This document shows positions 1-6,819 of a stretch of 34,888 nt of DNA, one piece after another. Position numbers and translations under genes: made by a program. The stretch is from Clostridia bacterium (GTDB lineage Bacteria > Bacillota > Clostridia > Oscillospirales > CAG-272), in assembly GCA_017467085.1 (NCBI GenBank), contig JAFTSW010000067.1:1-34888 (forward strand). Reading direction: 5' to 3'. The notes under the pieces are model-generated. The model saw only the letters and a list, made by a program, of their open reading frames with translations. It was not told the DNA's origin and did not search any database. The number at the start of each line of letters is the position of its first letter. Position 1 is the stretch's first letter.

Positions 1-1
1 C

Positions 2-1753
2 GAAAGATACTCTAAGCCCTTGAAGAATTGGCAGAGCTTTTCGAGAAAGGTCCTCCTGCCTTTCAAGAAATGGCTGAAGGACTTTGCGGCGTTTTTTAAC
101 GAAACAAGCTATAAGCAGATTTGGATTCTGCTCTGGGTTTTATACTTCAATATCCCGGCTATCGTGGTAGACTTTTTCGCGTACTACCTGTATTTCGTCC
201 CCTCCTTCGATGTTGCATCCCTTTACGGTCAGCTCTTGAAGCTGACGGTTGACTTGGCGCCGATGGTGCGTTTCATTCCTGTTCTCGGTTGGATAGTTAT
301 AGGCTTTGTGGCGCTCAACGCTTTTTGCAGGAATCAAGCCTTTGACACCCTCGACCATTGTGAACGAAAAAACGCAGGCTTTATCAATGAGCGCGGTGTG
401 GTGACCATCGTATATGGAAAGATGGGTGTCGGAAAAACCGCCTTGCTCACCTCAATGGCGCTAACCGAGGAGGCAAATATGCGCCGTATGGCGTTGGAGG
501 TCCTCTTGGAGAATGATATCAAGTTCCCTCATTTTCCTTGGGACAGGCTTCGCGCGGAAATTAAGCAGCGCCTGGAGGACAGAAGGATAGTGGATGCTCG
601 GTATTCGGTGGAGTCCTGGCTGCGTCCGTTGCGGCAAAAATTTGAATGGTTTGCCAAGCACCCCGAAAGCGCCAAGTGGTTACACCGTAACGCTGTCAAG
701 CGCAATTTCTTCGACTGTTCCTTTGGCTATGACTTCGACCTTTATCCGACAACGTATAATGATGAGTTGAGTCTTACCAAGCTCTATGATGCTATTGAGG
801 ATTACACAAAGGCTTACGTGGTGTATGCGGTAGATACCTCCCTTATCCTCGCGAACTATTCCATCAGAACGGACGCTCTTCGGGAAGAGCTGAATTATTT
901 CCCTGTTTGGAATCACGATTTCTTTGCCCGTGATGTTCGCCTCCAGGAGGCGCACTCTCGGTATTGCCATATCCTTGACTTCGATATGCTCCGCCTTGGC
1001 AAGCGTATGAAGGAGAACAACGTAAACAGGAATGCCTTCGGTTTTGGCGTTTATGTGGTGTCTGAAATCGACAAGGAGAGAAAGAACCAGAACGACTTGA
1101 AGGAAATGAAGGTCAAGGAGGAAACCTGCAACCAGCGGAATGACCTCTTTAATAGCTGCTTGAAAATGAGTCGTCACGCTTGCGTGATTGGCAACCGTGT
1201 GTTCTTGAAGATTTTCTGCGATTTGCAACGCCCCGAGGATTGGGGAGCTGGCGGCAGAGAGGTCGGCGAGGTTGTCTTTATCGATGAAAAGGGACCCCTG
1301 GCGCCCGTGTTGCCCTTCTTCTCGCCCTTCTGGCTGTGTGAAGGGATTTATAAGGTCGGCAAGAAGATTTATGACAAAATCTGCGTGAAGCACTTGTTCC
1401 CGACCTTTGAAAAGACGCTGACGGCGCACGCCTTAAAGTCGTTCTTCGCCAAGCTGGATAACCATTACACAAAGGTAAATAACCTTTTCGGCTGCCAGGT
1501 GCTTAATTTGAAGCTGGAAAGCGGAACGCTTGACGGACCTGTAAAGGAGTGCAAATATTACCGTATGCCGAAAAAGGATTTCTCCAAACGCTATTCCACC
1601 AACTGCCTTTCCGCAATTTTTGACGGAGCAGAGCCGAATACGGTCAGTATCGCGGATTTGCCTTGTTATGCAAGCATAATGGCGAACAATGCAGAGCTGG
1701 CTATGCAAAACAGCCATTTCCAACGCGATATATCCAGTATGAAATCGGCATAA
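2..1753 (+). CDS. Membrane-anchored P-loop ATPase, 5'-partial; probable mobile-element protein
   Basis: The reading frame is open to the left edge, so the gene probably begins outside the window; the first start inside is a TTG at 20 with no visible ribosome binding site. Numbering from that TTG, there are two hydrophobic segments (about residues 34-60 and 86-104), then a Walker A motif GKMGVGKT at 133-140, a possible Walker B-like strand ending VSEID, and a late QRPEDW segment that recalls the sensor region of HerA/FtsK/VirD4- or Zot-type ATPases. The rest is not recognisable. An N-terminal membrane anchor with a cytosolic ATPase suits a DNA-pumping, conjugation or filamentous-phage assembly (pI/Zot-like) motor, but that is inference. 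The composition looks more AT-rich than the metabolic genes downstream, and the gene abuts the 3' side of a tRNA pair, which fits the end of an integrated element. The ORF is surely real; the function is uncertain. Confidence 0.6.
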   Translation, partial: ERYSKPLKNWQSFSRKVLLPFKKWLKDFAAFFNETSYKQIWILLWVLYFNIPAIVVDFFAYYLYFVPSFDVASLYGQLLKLTVDLAPMVRFIPVLGWIVIGFVALNAFCRNQAFDTLDHCERKNAGFINERGVVTIVYGKMGVGKTALLTSMALTEEANMRRMALEVLLENDIKFPHFPWDRLRAEIKQRLEDRRIVDARYSVESWLRPLRQKFEWFAKHPESAKWLHRNAVKRNFFDCSFGYDFDLYPTTYNDELSLTKLYDAIEDYTKAYVVYAVDTSLILANYSIRTDALREELNYFPVWNHDFFARDVRLQEAHSRYCHILDFDMLRLGKRMKENNVNRNAFGFGVYVVSEIDKERKNQNDLKEMKVKEETCNQRNDLFNSCLKMSRHACVIGNRVFLKIFCDLQRPEDWGAGGREVGEVVFIDEKGPLAPVLPFFSPFWLCEGIYKVGKKIYDKICVKHLFPTFEKTLTAHALKSFFAKLDNHYTKVNNLFGCQVLNLKLESGTLDGPVKECKYYRMPKKDFSKRYSTNCLSAIFDGAEPNTVSIADLPCYASIMANNAELAMQNSHFQRDISSMKSA

Positions 1754-1760
1754 AAAGCAA

Positions 1761-1790
1761 AAAGACTATGGAAAACCATAGTCTTTTTTT
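1761..1790 (+). terminator. Rho-independent terminator after the ATPase gene
   Basis: An 11-bp perfect stem, AAAGACTATGG with a four-A loop, is followed by a run of seven T. It starts 8 bases after the stop codon. On the minus strand it also ends in a T-rich stretch, so it may terminate the tRNA transcript coming from the other side. Confidence 0.9.
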
Positions 1791-1865
1791 ACTTAGTACG
1801 GACAAAACGATAAAACGAAAAGATGATTGATAAAAATTGTCTTTGCGTGTTCGTCCAGTCCAATC

Positions 1866-1940
1866 TGGTGACCCGTACGGGAATCGAACCCATGTTACAG
1901 CCGTGAAAGGGCCGTGTCTTAACCGCTTGACCAACGGGCC
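1866..1940 (-). tRNA. tRNA-Glu (anticodon TTC)
   Basis: On the minus strand the 75-base cloverleaf begins GGCCCGT and ends ACGGGTCACCA, so the CCA end is encoded. The anticodon loop reads CTTTCAC with anticodon TTC, and the T-loop is GGTTCGATTCC. The acceptor stem pairs fully with one G-T wobble. It lies 5 bases after tRNA-Met and is probably cotranscribed with it. Confidence 0.95.
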
Positions 1941-1945
1941 GAATC

Positions 1946-2022
1946 TGGTGGCGGAAATGGGACTTGAACCTATGACCTGCCGGGTATGAACCGGATGCTC
2001 TAGCCAACTGAGCTATTCCGCC
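1946..2022 (-). tRNA. tRNA-Met (anticodon CAT, elongator type)
   Basis: On the minus strand the 77-base cloverleaf begins GGCGGAA and ends TTCCGCCACCA with CCA encoded. The anticodon loop is TTCATAC. The first acceptor pair is G-C, unlike the unpaired 1-72 position of initiator tRNA, and the three consecutive G-C pairs of the initiator anticodon stem are absent, so elongator Met is the best call. A CAT-anticodon tRNA-Ile is the alternative. Confidence 0.9.
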
Positions 2023-2052
2023 ATATAAGGGGTAAAGACCAGATACTGTCTA

Positions 2053-2081
2053 ATTTTAGCACCAAAAGTTTGATTTGTCAA
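2053..2081 (-). promoter_or_regulatory. Sigma-A promoter of the tRNA-Met/tRNA-Glu unit
   Basis: On the minus strand TTGACA (2081-2076) is separated by exactly 17 bp from TAAAAT (2058-2053). The -10 ends about 30 bases before the mature 5' end of tRNA-Met. Confidence 0.85.
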
Positions 2082-2175
2082 GAGTTTTTTTACGATTTTT
2101 TATTTTTGTTATTTTTCTACAAAAGGGGTGGGGTTTATTCGTGTTTTTTTTACAAATGGCAGGGAAAAGTTGGTA

Positions 2176-2204
2176 TTGACAAAAAAATCACGATATCGTA
2201 TAAT
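2176..2204 (+). promoter_or_regulatory. Consensus sigma-A promoter of serC-serA
   Basis: TTGACA at 2176-2181 and TATAAT at 2199-2204 with a 17-bp spacer are a perfect match to the vegetative consensus. Transcription would begin near 2211, leaving a leader of about 180 bases before serC. Confidence 0.9.
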
Positions 2205-2210
2205 AAGAAT

Positions 2211-2390
2211 GTATTATTTTATTCACTTTTCGGGTGTGTGCCGCAAGCGGCGCTTGCTTTCAACGAAGGCGGCTTTTCAGGCTATGCCGCGGTCAGGGCG
2301 TGCTTCGGGTGATTTCACTTTTTTATTCGTGTATAAAACAAATTTATATAAAGCAAGAAAGGAACGCAAAATTTTTGCGTACAAAAGACA
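2211..2390 (+). other. Long structured 5' leader of serC
   Basis: The untranslated leader can fold into a GCAAGC/GCTTGC hairpin and a nested helix in which CGAAG/CTTCG encloses GCGGC/GCCGC. The octamer TTCGGGTG occurs twice. A 7-bp hairpin (ACGCAAA at 2364-2370, TTTGCGT at 2374-2380) sits between the only good Shine-Dalgarno match (AAAGGA, 2358-2363) and the ATG at 2391. Folding it would bring an over-distant binding site to a normal spacing. I see no T-box AGGGTGG motif and no riboswitch class I know. Confidence 0.45.
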
Positions 2391-3482
2391 ATGGAAAGAA
2401 TTTTTAATTTCTCTGCCGGTCCGTCTATGCTTCCCGTTCCCGTGTTGGAGGAGGCAGCTGCCGATTTACTGAACTATAAGGGCTGCGGTCAGTCCGTTAT
2501 GGAAATGAGCCATCGCTCTCCCGTTTATGAGCAGATTATCACCGAGGCAGAGGCAGCTCTGCGCAAGCTGATGAATATTCCCGACAACTACAAGGTGCTG
2601 TTCTTGCAGGGCGGTGCCTCCACCCAGTTTGCCGCTGTTCCGCTGAACCTGCTTTCCAAGAGCGGCAAGGCCGACTACATTGTGTCGGGTCAGTTCTCCA
2701 AGAAGGCGTATGACGAGGCAACCAAGTACGGCGATATCAGCATTGCCGCTTCCTCCGCATCCGCTAACTTCTCCTTCATTCCCGAATTCACCGCCAAGGA
2801 TATCCGTCCTGACGCTGACTACGTGCATATCTGCTACAACAACACCATTTACGGAACCAAGTTCCCCGAAATCCCCGACACCGGCTCCATTCCCCTGGTT
2901 GCCGACATGTCCTCCTGCATCATTTCCGAGCCTGTGGACGTGTCCCGCTTCGGTTTGATTTACGCAGGCGCACAGAAGAATATGGCGCCCGCAGGTCTGA
3001 CTATCGTTATCGTCCGCGAGGACCTTTTGGGCAAGGCCCGTCCCGAAACCCCCACCATGCTGAACTACACCGTGATGGCAGAGAACGGCTCTATGTACAA
3101 CACCCCTCCCTGCTACTGCATCTACATTGCCAAGCTGGTATATGAGTGGATTCTTTCTATGGGCGGTCTTGAGGAAATGAAGCGCCGCAACGAGCGCAAG
3201 GCTTCCTTGCTGTATGATTACCTGGACAGCCAGAGCTATTACACCGCTCCCGTTGTGGCTTCCTCCCGTTCTATGATGAACGTAACCTTCGTAACGGGTG
3301 ACAAGGAGCTGGACAAGAAGTTTGCCGCTGAGGCTGCCAAGGCAGGTCTTGCTAACCTGAAGGGCCACCGCTCTGTTGGCGGTATGCGCGCCTCCATCTA
3401 CAACGCTATGCCCTACGAGGGCGTAGAAACCCTGGTTGCCTTCATGAAGAAGTTTGCCGAGGAAAACCCCAAGAACAACTAA
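2391..3482 (+). CDS. serC: Phosphoserine aminotransferase
   Basis: SerC is a PLP-dependent class V aminotransferase that turns 3-phosphohydroxypyruvate and glutamate into O-phosphoserine, the second step of serine synthesis in the cytosol. The 363-residue protein starts with the family hallmark FNFSAGPS, has the phosphate and PLP loop LQGGASTQF near 72-80, and carries the Schiff-base lysine in YAGAQKNMAPAG (K196). The C-terminal GHRSVGGMRASIYNA segment is also typical. Length is normal. The ATG at 2391 is fixed by the conserved N-terminus, although the nearest strong ribosome binding site is 27 bases upstream with a small hairpin in between. serA follows 86 bases later on the same strand, so the two are probably one transcript. 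Confidence 0.96.
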   Translation: MERIFNFSAGPSMLPVPVLEEAAADLLNYKGCGQSVMEMSHRSPVYEQIITEAEAALRKLMNIPDNYKVLFLQGGASTQFAAVPLNLLSKSGKADYIVSGQFSKKAYDEATKYGDISIAASSASANFSFIPEFTAKDIRPDADYVHICYNNTIYGTKFPEIPDTGSIPLVADMSSCIISEPVDVSRFGLIYAGAQKNMAPAGLTIVIVREDLLGKARPETPTMLNYTVMAENGSMYNTPPCYCIYIAKLVYEWILSMGGLEEMKRRNERKASLLYDYLDSQSYYTAPVVASSRSMMNVTFVTGDKELDKKFAAEAAKAGLANLKGHRSVGGMRASIYNAMPYEGVETLVAFMKKFAEENPKNN

Positions 3483-3568
3483 AAAACAAAACGCAAGGGG
3501 CGTGGGCGTGACCAAAACGGCGCTCGGCGCCCTTTGTAAATTTTTCAAAAAAGGATAGGTTTTTTGCG

Positions 3569-4729
3569 ATGAAAAAGATTCAGCTGATGAACAAGATTGC
3601 CGCTGTCGGCACCGACGTGTTCGACCGCAAGGAATACAAGGTTGGGGAAAGCATCGACAACCCCGACGCCATTATGGTGCGCTCCGCTTCTCTGCACGAG
3701 ATGGAGATGAACGAGAACCTTCTGGCTATCGCCCGCGCGGGCGCCGGTGTCAACAACATTCCCGTTGACGCCTGCACCGAGAAGGGTATCGTGGTTTTCA
3801 ACACCCCCGGCGCCAACGCCAACGGCGTAAAGGAGCTGGCTATTGCCGCTTTGATTCTTGCTTCCCGTGACGTGTGCGGCGGTATTGACTGGGTGAAAAC
3901 CTTAGAGGGCGACGAGAACGTTGCCAAGACGGTAGAGAAGGGCAAGAGCGCCTTTGTTGGCTGCGAAATCGCAGGCAAGAAGCTGGGCGTTATCGGCCTT
4001 GGCGCTATCGGCGGTATGGTGGCAAACACCGCGCATTCCTTGGGTATGAAGGTTGTGGGCTGTGATCCCTTTATCACGGTCAACGCCGCTTGGAGCCTGT
4101 CCCGTGCCATTGAGAAGGCTGCTGACTACGAGGAAATTTACAAGGTTGCCGATTACATCACCCTGCACGTGCCCGCTACCGAAAAGACCAAGGGCATGAT
4201 TAACAAGAAGACCATCGCCAAGATGAAGGACGGCGTGCGTATCATCAACCTGGCGCGCGCAGATCTCGTCAACGCCGAGGATATGAAGGAGGCACTTGCC
4301 AGCGGTAAGGTTGCCGCCTACGTAACCGACTTCCCCACCCCCGCAACAGTTGGCGTGAAGGGCATTATCAACATCCCTCACTTAGGCGCTTCTACCCTGG
4401 AATCCGAGGACAACTGCGCTGTGATGGCTGCCCACGAGTTGGACGAATTCTTGCGCTGCGGTAACATCAGGAACAGTGTCAACTATCCTGCTGTTTCTAT
4501 TCCTCATACGGGCGCTGAGCGTGTTTGCGTGTTCCACAAGAACGTGCCCGCTATGCTGACTCGCATCACCGCCATCGTGTCTGACACGGGCGTCAACATC
4601 GAGAATATGGCAAACGGCTCTCGCGGAGAGGCTGCTTACACCATTATCGAGCTGAGCGAGATGATTCCCGAGGACGCTATTGCCGCTTTGCGCGCAACCG
4701 AGGGCGTTGTTCGTGTAACGGTTTACTAA
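3569..4729 (+). CDS. serA: D-3-phosphoglycerate dehydrogenase, short ACT-domain form
   Basis: SerA oxidises 3-phosphoglycerate with NAD, the first step of serine synthesis. The 386-residue protein has a split substrate domain, a Rossmann fold with GLGAIG at 143-148, the catalytic arginine in INLARADLVN (R230), the catalytic histidine in IPHLGAST (H271), and a C-terminal ACT domain from about 316 to the end, where serine feedback would act. The usual D-V-F-x-x-E-P stretch that carries the catalytic glutamate reads TDFPTP here, so the glutamate is absent at the expected place; I think this is a property of a short-SerA clade. The binding site AAAGGA lies at 3551-3556. The serC-serA gap holds a weak hairpin (3494-3502 with 3528-3536). 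Confidence 0.93.
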   Translation: MKKIQLMNKIAAVGTDVFDRKEYKVGESIDNPDAIMVRSASLHEMEMNENLLAIARAGAGVNNIPVDACTEKGIVVFNTPGANANGVKELAIAALILASRDVCGGIDWVKTLEGDENVAKTVEKGKSAFVGCEIAGKKLGVIGLGAIGGMVANTAHSLGMKVVGCDPFITVNAAWSLSRAIEKAADYEEIYKVADYITLHVPATEKTKGMINKKTIAKMKDGVRIINLARADLVNAEDMKEALASGKVAAYVTDFPTPATVGVKGIINIPHLGASTLESEDNCAVMAAHELDEFLRCGNIRNSVNYPAVSIPHTGAERVCVFHKNVPAMLTRITAIVSDTGVNIENMANGSRGEAAYTIIELSEMIPEDAIAALRATEGVVRVTVY

Positions 4730-4760
4730 AAAGAGCTGGCTCACTGTTTGTGAGCCAACG

Positions 4761-4786
4761 AAAAGAGCCGAGAAATCGGCTCTTTT
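4761..4786 (+). terminator. Terminator of serC-serA
   Basis: A perfect 11-bp stem (AAAAGAGCCGA, loop GAAA) ends in TTTT, 32 bases after the serA stop codon. It is the first intrinsic terminator downstream of serA. Confidence 0.8.
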
Positions 4787-5049
4787 CTGCTCTTGTGTTC
4801 CTTCAAAAGCTCTCTTGCTTTTGAAGAAAATGGGCAAGGCGCGCTGTTCGCGCGCCAAGTGTTAGTTTATGACAAGAGCTGGCGCGCTGTTCGCGCGCCT
4901 GAGAGCACGGCGAAGCGTGCTCTTGCTCTCAGTTCATCGCAATTTGAAAAATTGCGATGAACGAAGCTCGTTCAACGAAAACCTTGTTGTTTTCGTTGAA
5001 GGCAAGAAGAGCTGGCGCGCTGTTCGCGCGCCAAGTGTCAGTATATTAC

Positions 5050-5080
5050 AAGAGCAGGGCAAAAGCCCTGCTCTTATTTT
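5050..5080. terminator. Bidirectional-looking terminator between the hairpin cluster and the VTT gene
   Basis: The 11-bp stem AAGAGCAGGGC with an AAAA loop is followed by ATTTT on the plus strand. It sits 9 bases beyond the stop codon of the minus-strand VTT gene, so it can close transcription from either side. Confidence 0.7.
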
Positions 5081-5088
5081 GCGATTTT

Positions 5089-5952
5089 TTATTTTTTGCG
5101 GTGGAAGAGGCGGGACAGCGCCCCGTCGATTTCCTCCTGGCGCCAGAGATAGAGAAGGGACAAAAGGGCAAAGAGGATAAACACCACAATCCAAAGGGGC
5201 GCGGCGGGGGAGAAGAGCAGACCGTTTTCCTGTCCCGAGAAGCAGACCAAGGCAATATAGAGGGGCTTGGCGAAGAGCATTGTCAGGGAAAAGAAGGAAA
5301 GGGGCATATGGGAGAGCCCTGCCACCATACAGAGGACGTCATCGGGAAAGAAGGGGAGCAGCTGCATTAAAACGAAGGGGAGCTTGCCCTTGCGGTGCAA
5401 AAGGGCGGCGTATTTCTCCGTTTTTTCCTTGCCGATGCAAAAGGCAACCGCCCGAACACCCAAAACCCGTCCGAGGAAAAAGGCAATAAAGGAGCCAACA
5501 AGGGTGCCAAGATAGGAGAGAGTAAAGCCCAGCCAGCCGCCGTATACCGCCGAGGCGGCAAGATAGAAGAGGGTGGCGGGCAGGGGGAGCAGGATTACGT
5601 TGGCGACAATGAGGAAAAGGCAAAGAAGGATGCCCCAGCCGCCCCAGGAGAGAAGCAGCTCCTTCACATAGAGAAGGTCGGAGAGCAGCTGCATAACGCT
5701 CCCCTCGCGCAAAAGAAGCAGTCCAAGGCCAAGGGAAAGGAGGACTAAGGCGGCAAAGAGGGGGCGCCCTATCCTATCCTTTCCTAAGAGAAGAAAGAGG
5801 GGGGTGGCGATGCCAAGCGCCCCGACGGCAGAGGCAAGAAGCGTCCGCCACAGCAGCCCCGACAGGGGCAGGAAAAAGAGGACGCCCCAAAAAAGAAAAA
5901 GAGAAAGGACGAGGCTGATGAAGGAAAGCAGGTATCCGGTTTTCTTCTTCAT
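5089..5952 (-). CDS. TVP38/TMEM64 (VTT, DedA-superfamily) integral membrane protein
   Basis: The ATG at 5952-5950 is chosen because AGAAAGGAG lies just upstream; the frame stays open further upstream but has no binding site. The 287-residue product is very hydrophobic, with about six membrane segments. The region containing YLAASAVYGGWLGF, then GTLVGSFIAFFLGR, is the glycine-rich re-entrant VTT/SNARE-associated core, and FPDDVLCMVAGLSHM is also typical. Related DedA-superfamily proteins move or flip lipids such as undecaprenyl phosphate or phospholipids; the substrate here is unknown. It lies 44 bases downstream of pgsA on the same strand, which supports a lipid-related role. The C-terminus is a charged tail ending HRKK. 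Confidence 0.85.
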   Translation of the reverse strand: MKKKTGYLLSFISLVLSLFLFWGVLFFLPLSGLLWRTLLASAVGALGIATPLFLLLGKDRIGRPLFAALVLLSLGLGLLLLREGSVMQLLSDLLYVKELLLSWGGWGILLCLFLIVANVILLPLPATLFYLAASAVYGGWLGFTLSYLGTLVGSFIAFFLGRVLGVRAVAFCIGKEKTEKYAALLHRKGKLPFVLMQLLPFFPDDVLCMVAGLSHMPLSFFSLTMLFAKPLYIALVCFSGQENGLLFSPAAPLWIVVFILFALLSLLYLWRQEEIDGALSRLFHRKK

Positions 5953-5996
5953 AGCGGGCTCCTTTCTCAAGGGATTATAGGGGAGAAGGCACGGGC

Positions 5997-6581
5997 TCAG
6001 TTCTCGGTACCGAGCTTTTCGACCTTTTCCTTGTGACAGCGGCGAAGCTCCTTGATATTTCGCAGGGAATAGAAAAGAAATGCGTTCAGAACCGCTAAGG
6101 CGCAAAGCCAAAGCAGAAGGCTGTACCACAGCGGCGGTATGTCCCGCCAGAGGATAAAGACGAGAACGGTGGCGTACAGCAAAACGGTGGACAGCTTGCC
6201 GTACCACCTGGCGCTGTAGGTGGTGCCTGTATAGCGGATGATGAGAAGCCCCTCCACCCCCATAGCAACCTCCTTCACGGCAAACACCAGAAGCAAGGGG
6301 AGAATGGCAGGACATTCGAAGTACAGCCCCCAAAGCACACAGCCAAGGGTCAGCTTGTCGGCAATGGGGTCAAGCGCCTTACCAAGAGGGGTCACCATAT
6401 GGAAGCGACGGGCGATAAAGCCGTCTACCACGTCTGTGATGCCCGAAAGCACCAAAAGCAGGGAGGAAAGAAGGCTCCTGCCCAGGCGCAGGGTGATAAC
6501 GATGGCAGGTATCAGGGCAAGACGGAACAGGGAAAGCAGGTTGGGTATAGATAAAATTTGCGGCTTTTTGGTGTCGCTCAT
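5997..6581 (-). CDS. pgsA: CDP-diacylglycerol-glycerol-3-phosphate 3-phosphatidyltransferase
   Basis: This membrane enzyme makes phosphatidylglycerol phosphate, the committed step toward phosphatidylglycerol. The full CDP-alcohol phosphotransferase motif D-x2-DG-x2-AR-x8-G-x3-D-x3-D is present (D50, D53-G54, A57-R58, G67, D71, D75). The N-terminus contains the usual IPNLLSLFR. About five to six membrane segments follow and the length, 194 residues, is normal. The ribosome binding site GAAAGGAAG precedes the ATG. It heads a two-gene unit with the VTT membrane protein. Another CDP-alcohol phosphotransferase specificity cannot be fully excluded, but the fit to PgsA is good. Confidence 0.9.
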   Translation of the reverse strand: MSDTKKPQILSIPNLLSLFRLALIPAIVITLRLGRSLLSSLLLVLSGITDVVDGFIARRFHMVTPLGKALDPIADKLTLGCVLWGLYFECPAILPLLLVFAVKEVAMGVEGLLIIRYTGTTYSARWYGKLSTVLLYATVLVFILWRDIPPLWYSLLLWLCALAVLNAFLFYSLRNIKELRRCHKEKVEKLGTEN

Positions 6582-6700
6582 ATCGGCTTCCTTTCTCCCG
6601 TCACCCTTTACGAAAGGGCAGCGGGTGTAAAGAATTATTTACAAAGTCAAGCCAAGGGAGCAAACAAAGGTGTCAAGAGTAGGCAGACCGCCGCGTTAGT

Positions 6701-6813
6701 GTTGTGCTTTGCGCGGCAACTTATGCGTTCTTTGGGCTTCGCAAGAAGCACAAAGGACAGAGCAGGAAGAGCGCCGCTTATTGCGCTCTTCCGGTGCCGC
6801 ACACCGTGCGGCA
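6701..6813. repeat. Three hairpins behind the ABC transporter gene
   Basis: Between the ABC transporter stop (minus strand) and pgsA there are three inverted repeats: TTGTGCTT/AAGCACAA (6702-6709 with 6746-6753, enclosing smaller pairing), GGAAGAGCGC/GCGCTCTTCC (6765-6774 with 6783-6792), and TGCCGCAC/GTGCGGCA (6795-6802 with 6806-6813). None ends in a clear T-run in the minus direction. The rest of the 238-base gap shows nothing I can name. Confidence 0.65.
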
Positions 6814-6819
6814 GCTCAT

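Larger units (their letters stand above)
4738..5080 (+). repeat. Cluster of ten hairpins between serA and the VTT gene
   Basis: This 343-base convergent gap is almost entirely inverted repeats. Hairpins lie at 4738-4756, 4761-4786 (terminator), 4801-4826, 4838-4856, 4881-4899, 4902-4923, 4932-4962 (14-bp stem), 4971-5000 (12-bp stem), 5014-5032 and 5050-5075 (terminator). The hairpin GGCGCGCTGTTCGCGCGCC occurs three times. It shares a constant flank AAGAGCTG and loop TGTT with the first hairpin (4738-4756), whose stem sequence is different but still fully paired. Short open frames here are by-products of the repeats and are not called as genes. Confidence 0.85.

Noticed and set aside
2211..2390. 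T-box or known riboswitch before serC
   Set aside because: No AGGGTGG antiterminator motif, no specifier loop, and no conserved riboswitch blocks were found, although the leader is structured.
2466..3548. Long minus-strand open frame opposite serC
   Set aside because: It is a shadow of serC codon usage: low-complexity Gly/His/Val-rich, no ribosome binding site, no recognisable domain. The same applies to long antisense frames opposite lacZ, purH, purD and purL.
4869..5370. Overlapping open frames in the serA-VTT gap and over the VTT gene
   Set aside because: They run through hairpins or antisense to the VTT gene, have no ribosome binding sites, and encode repeat-derived Arg-rich sequence.
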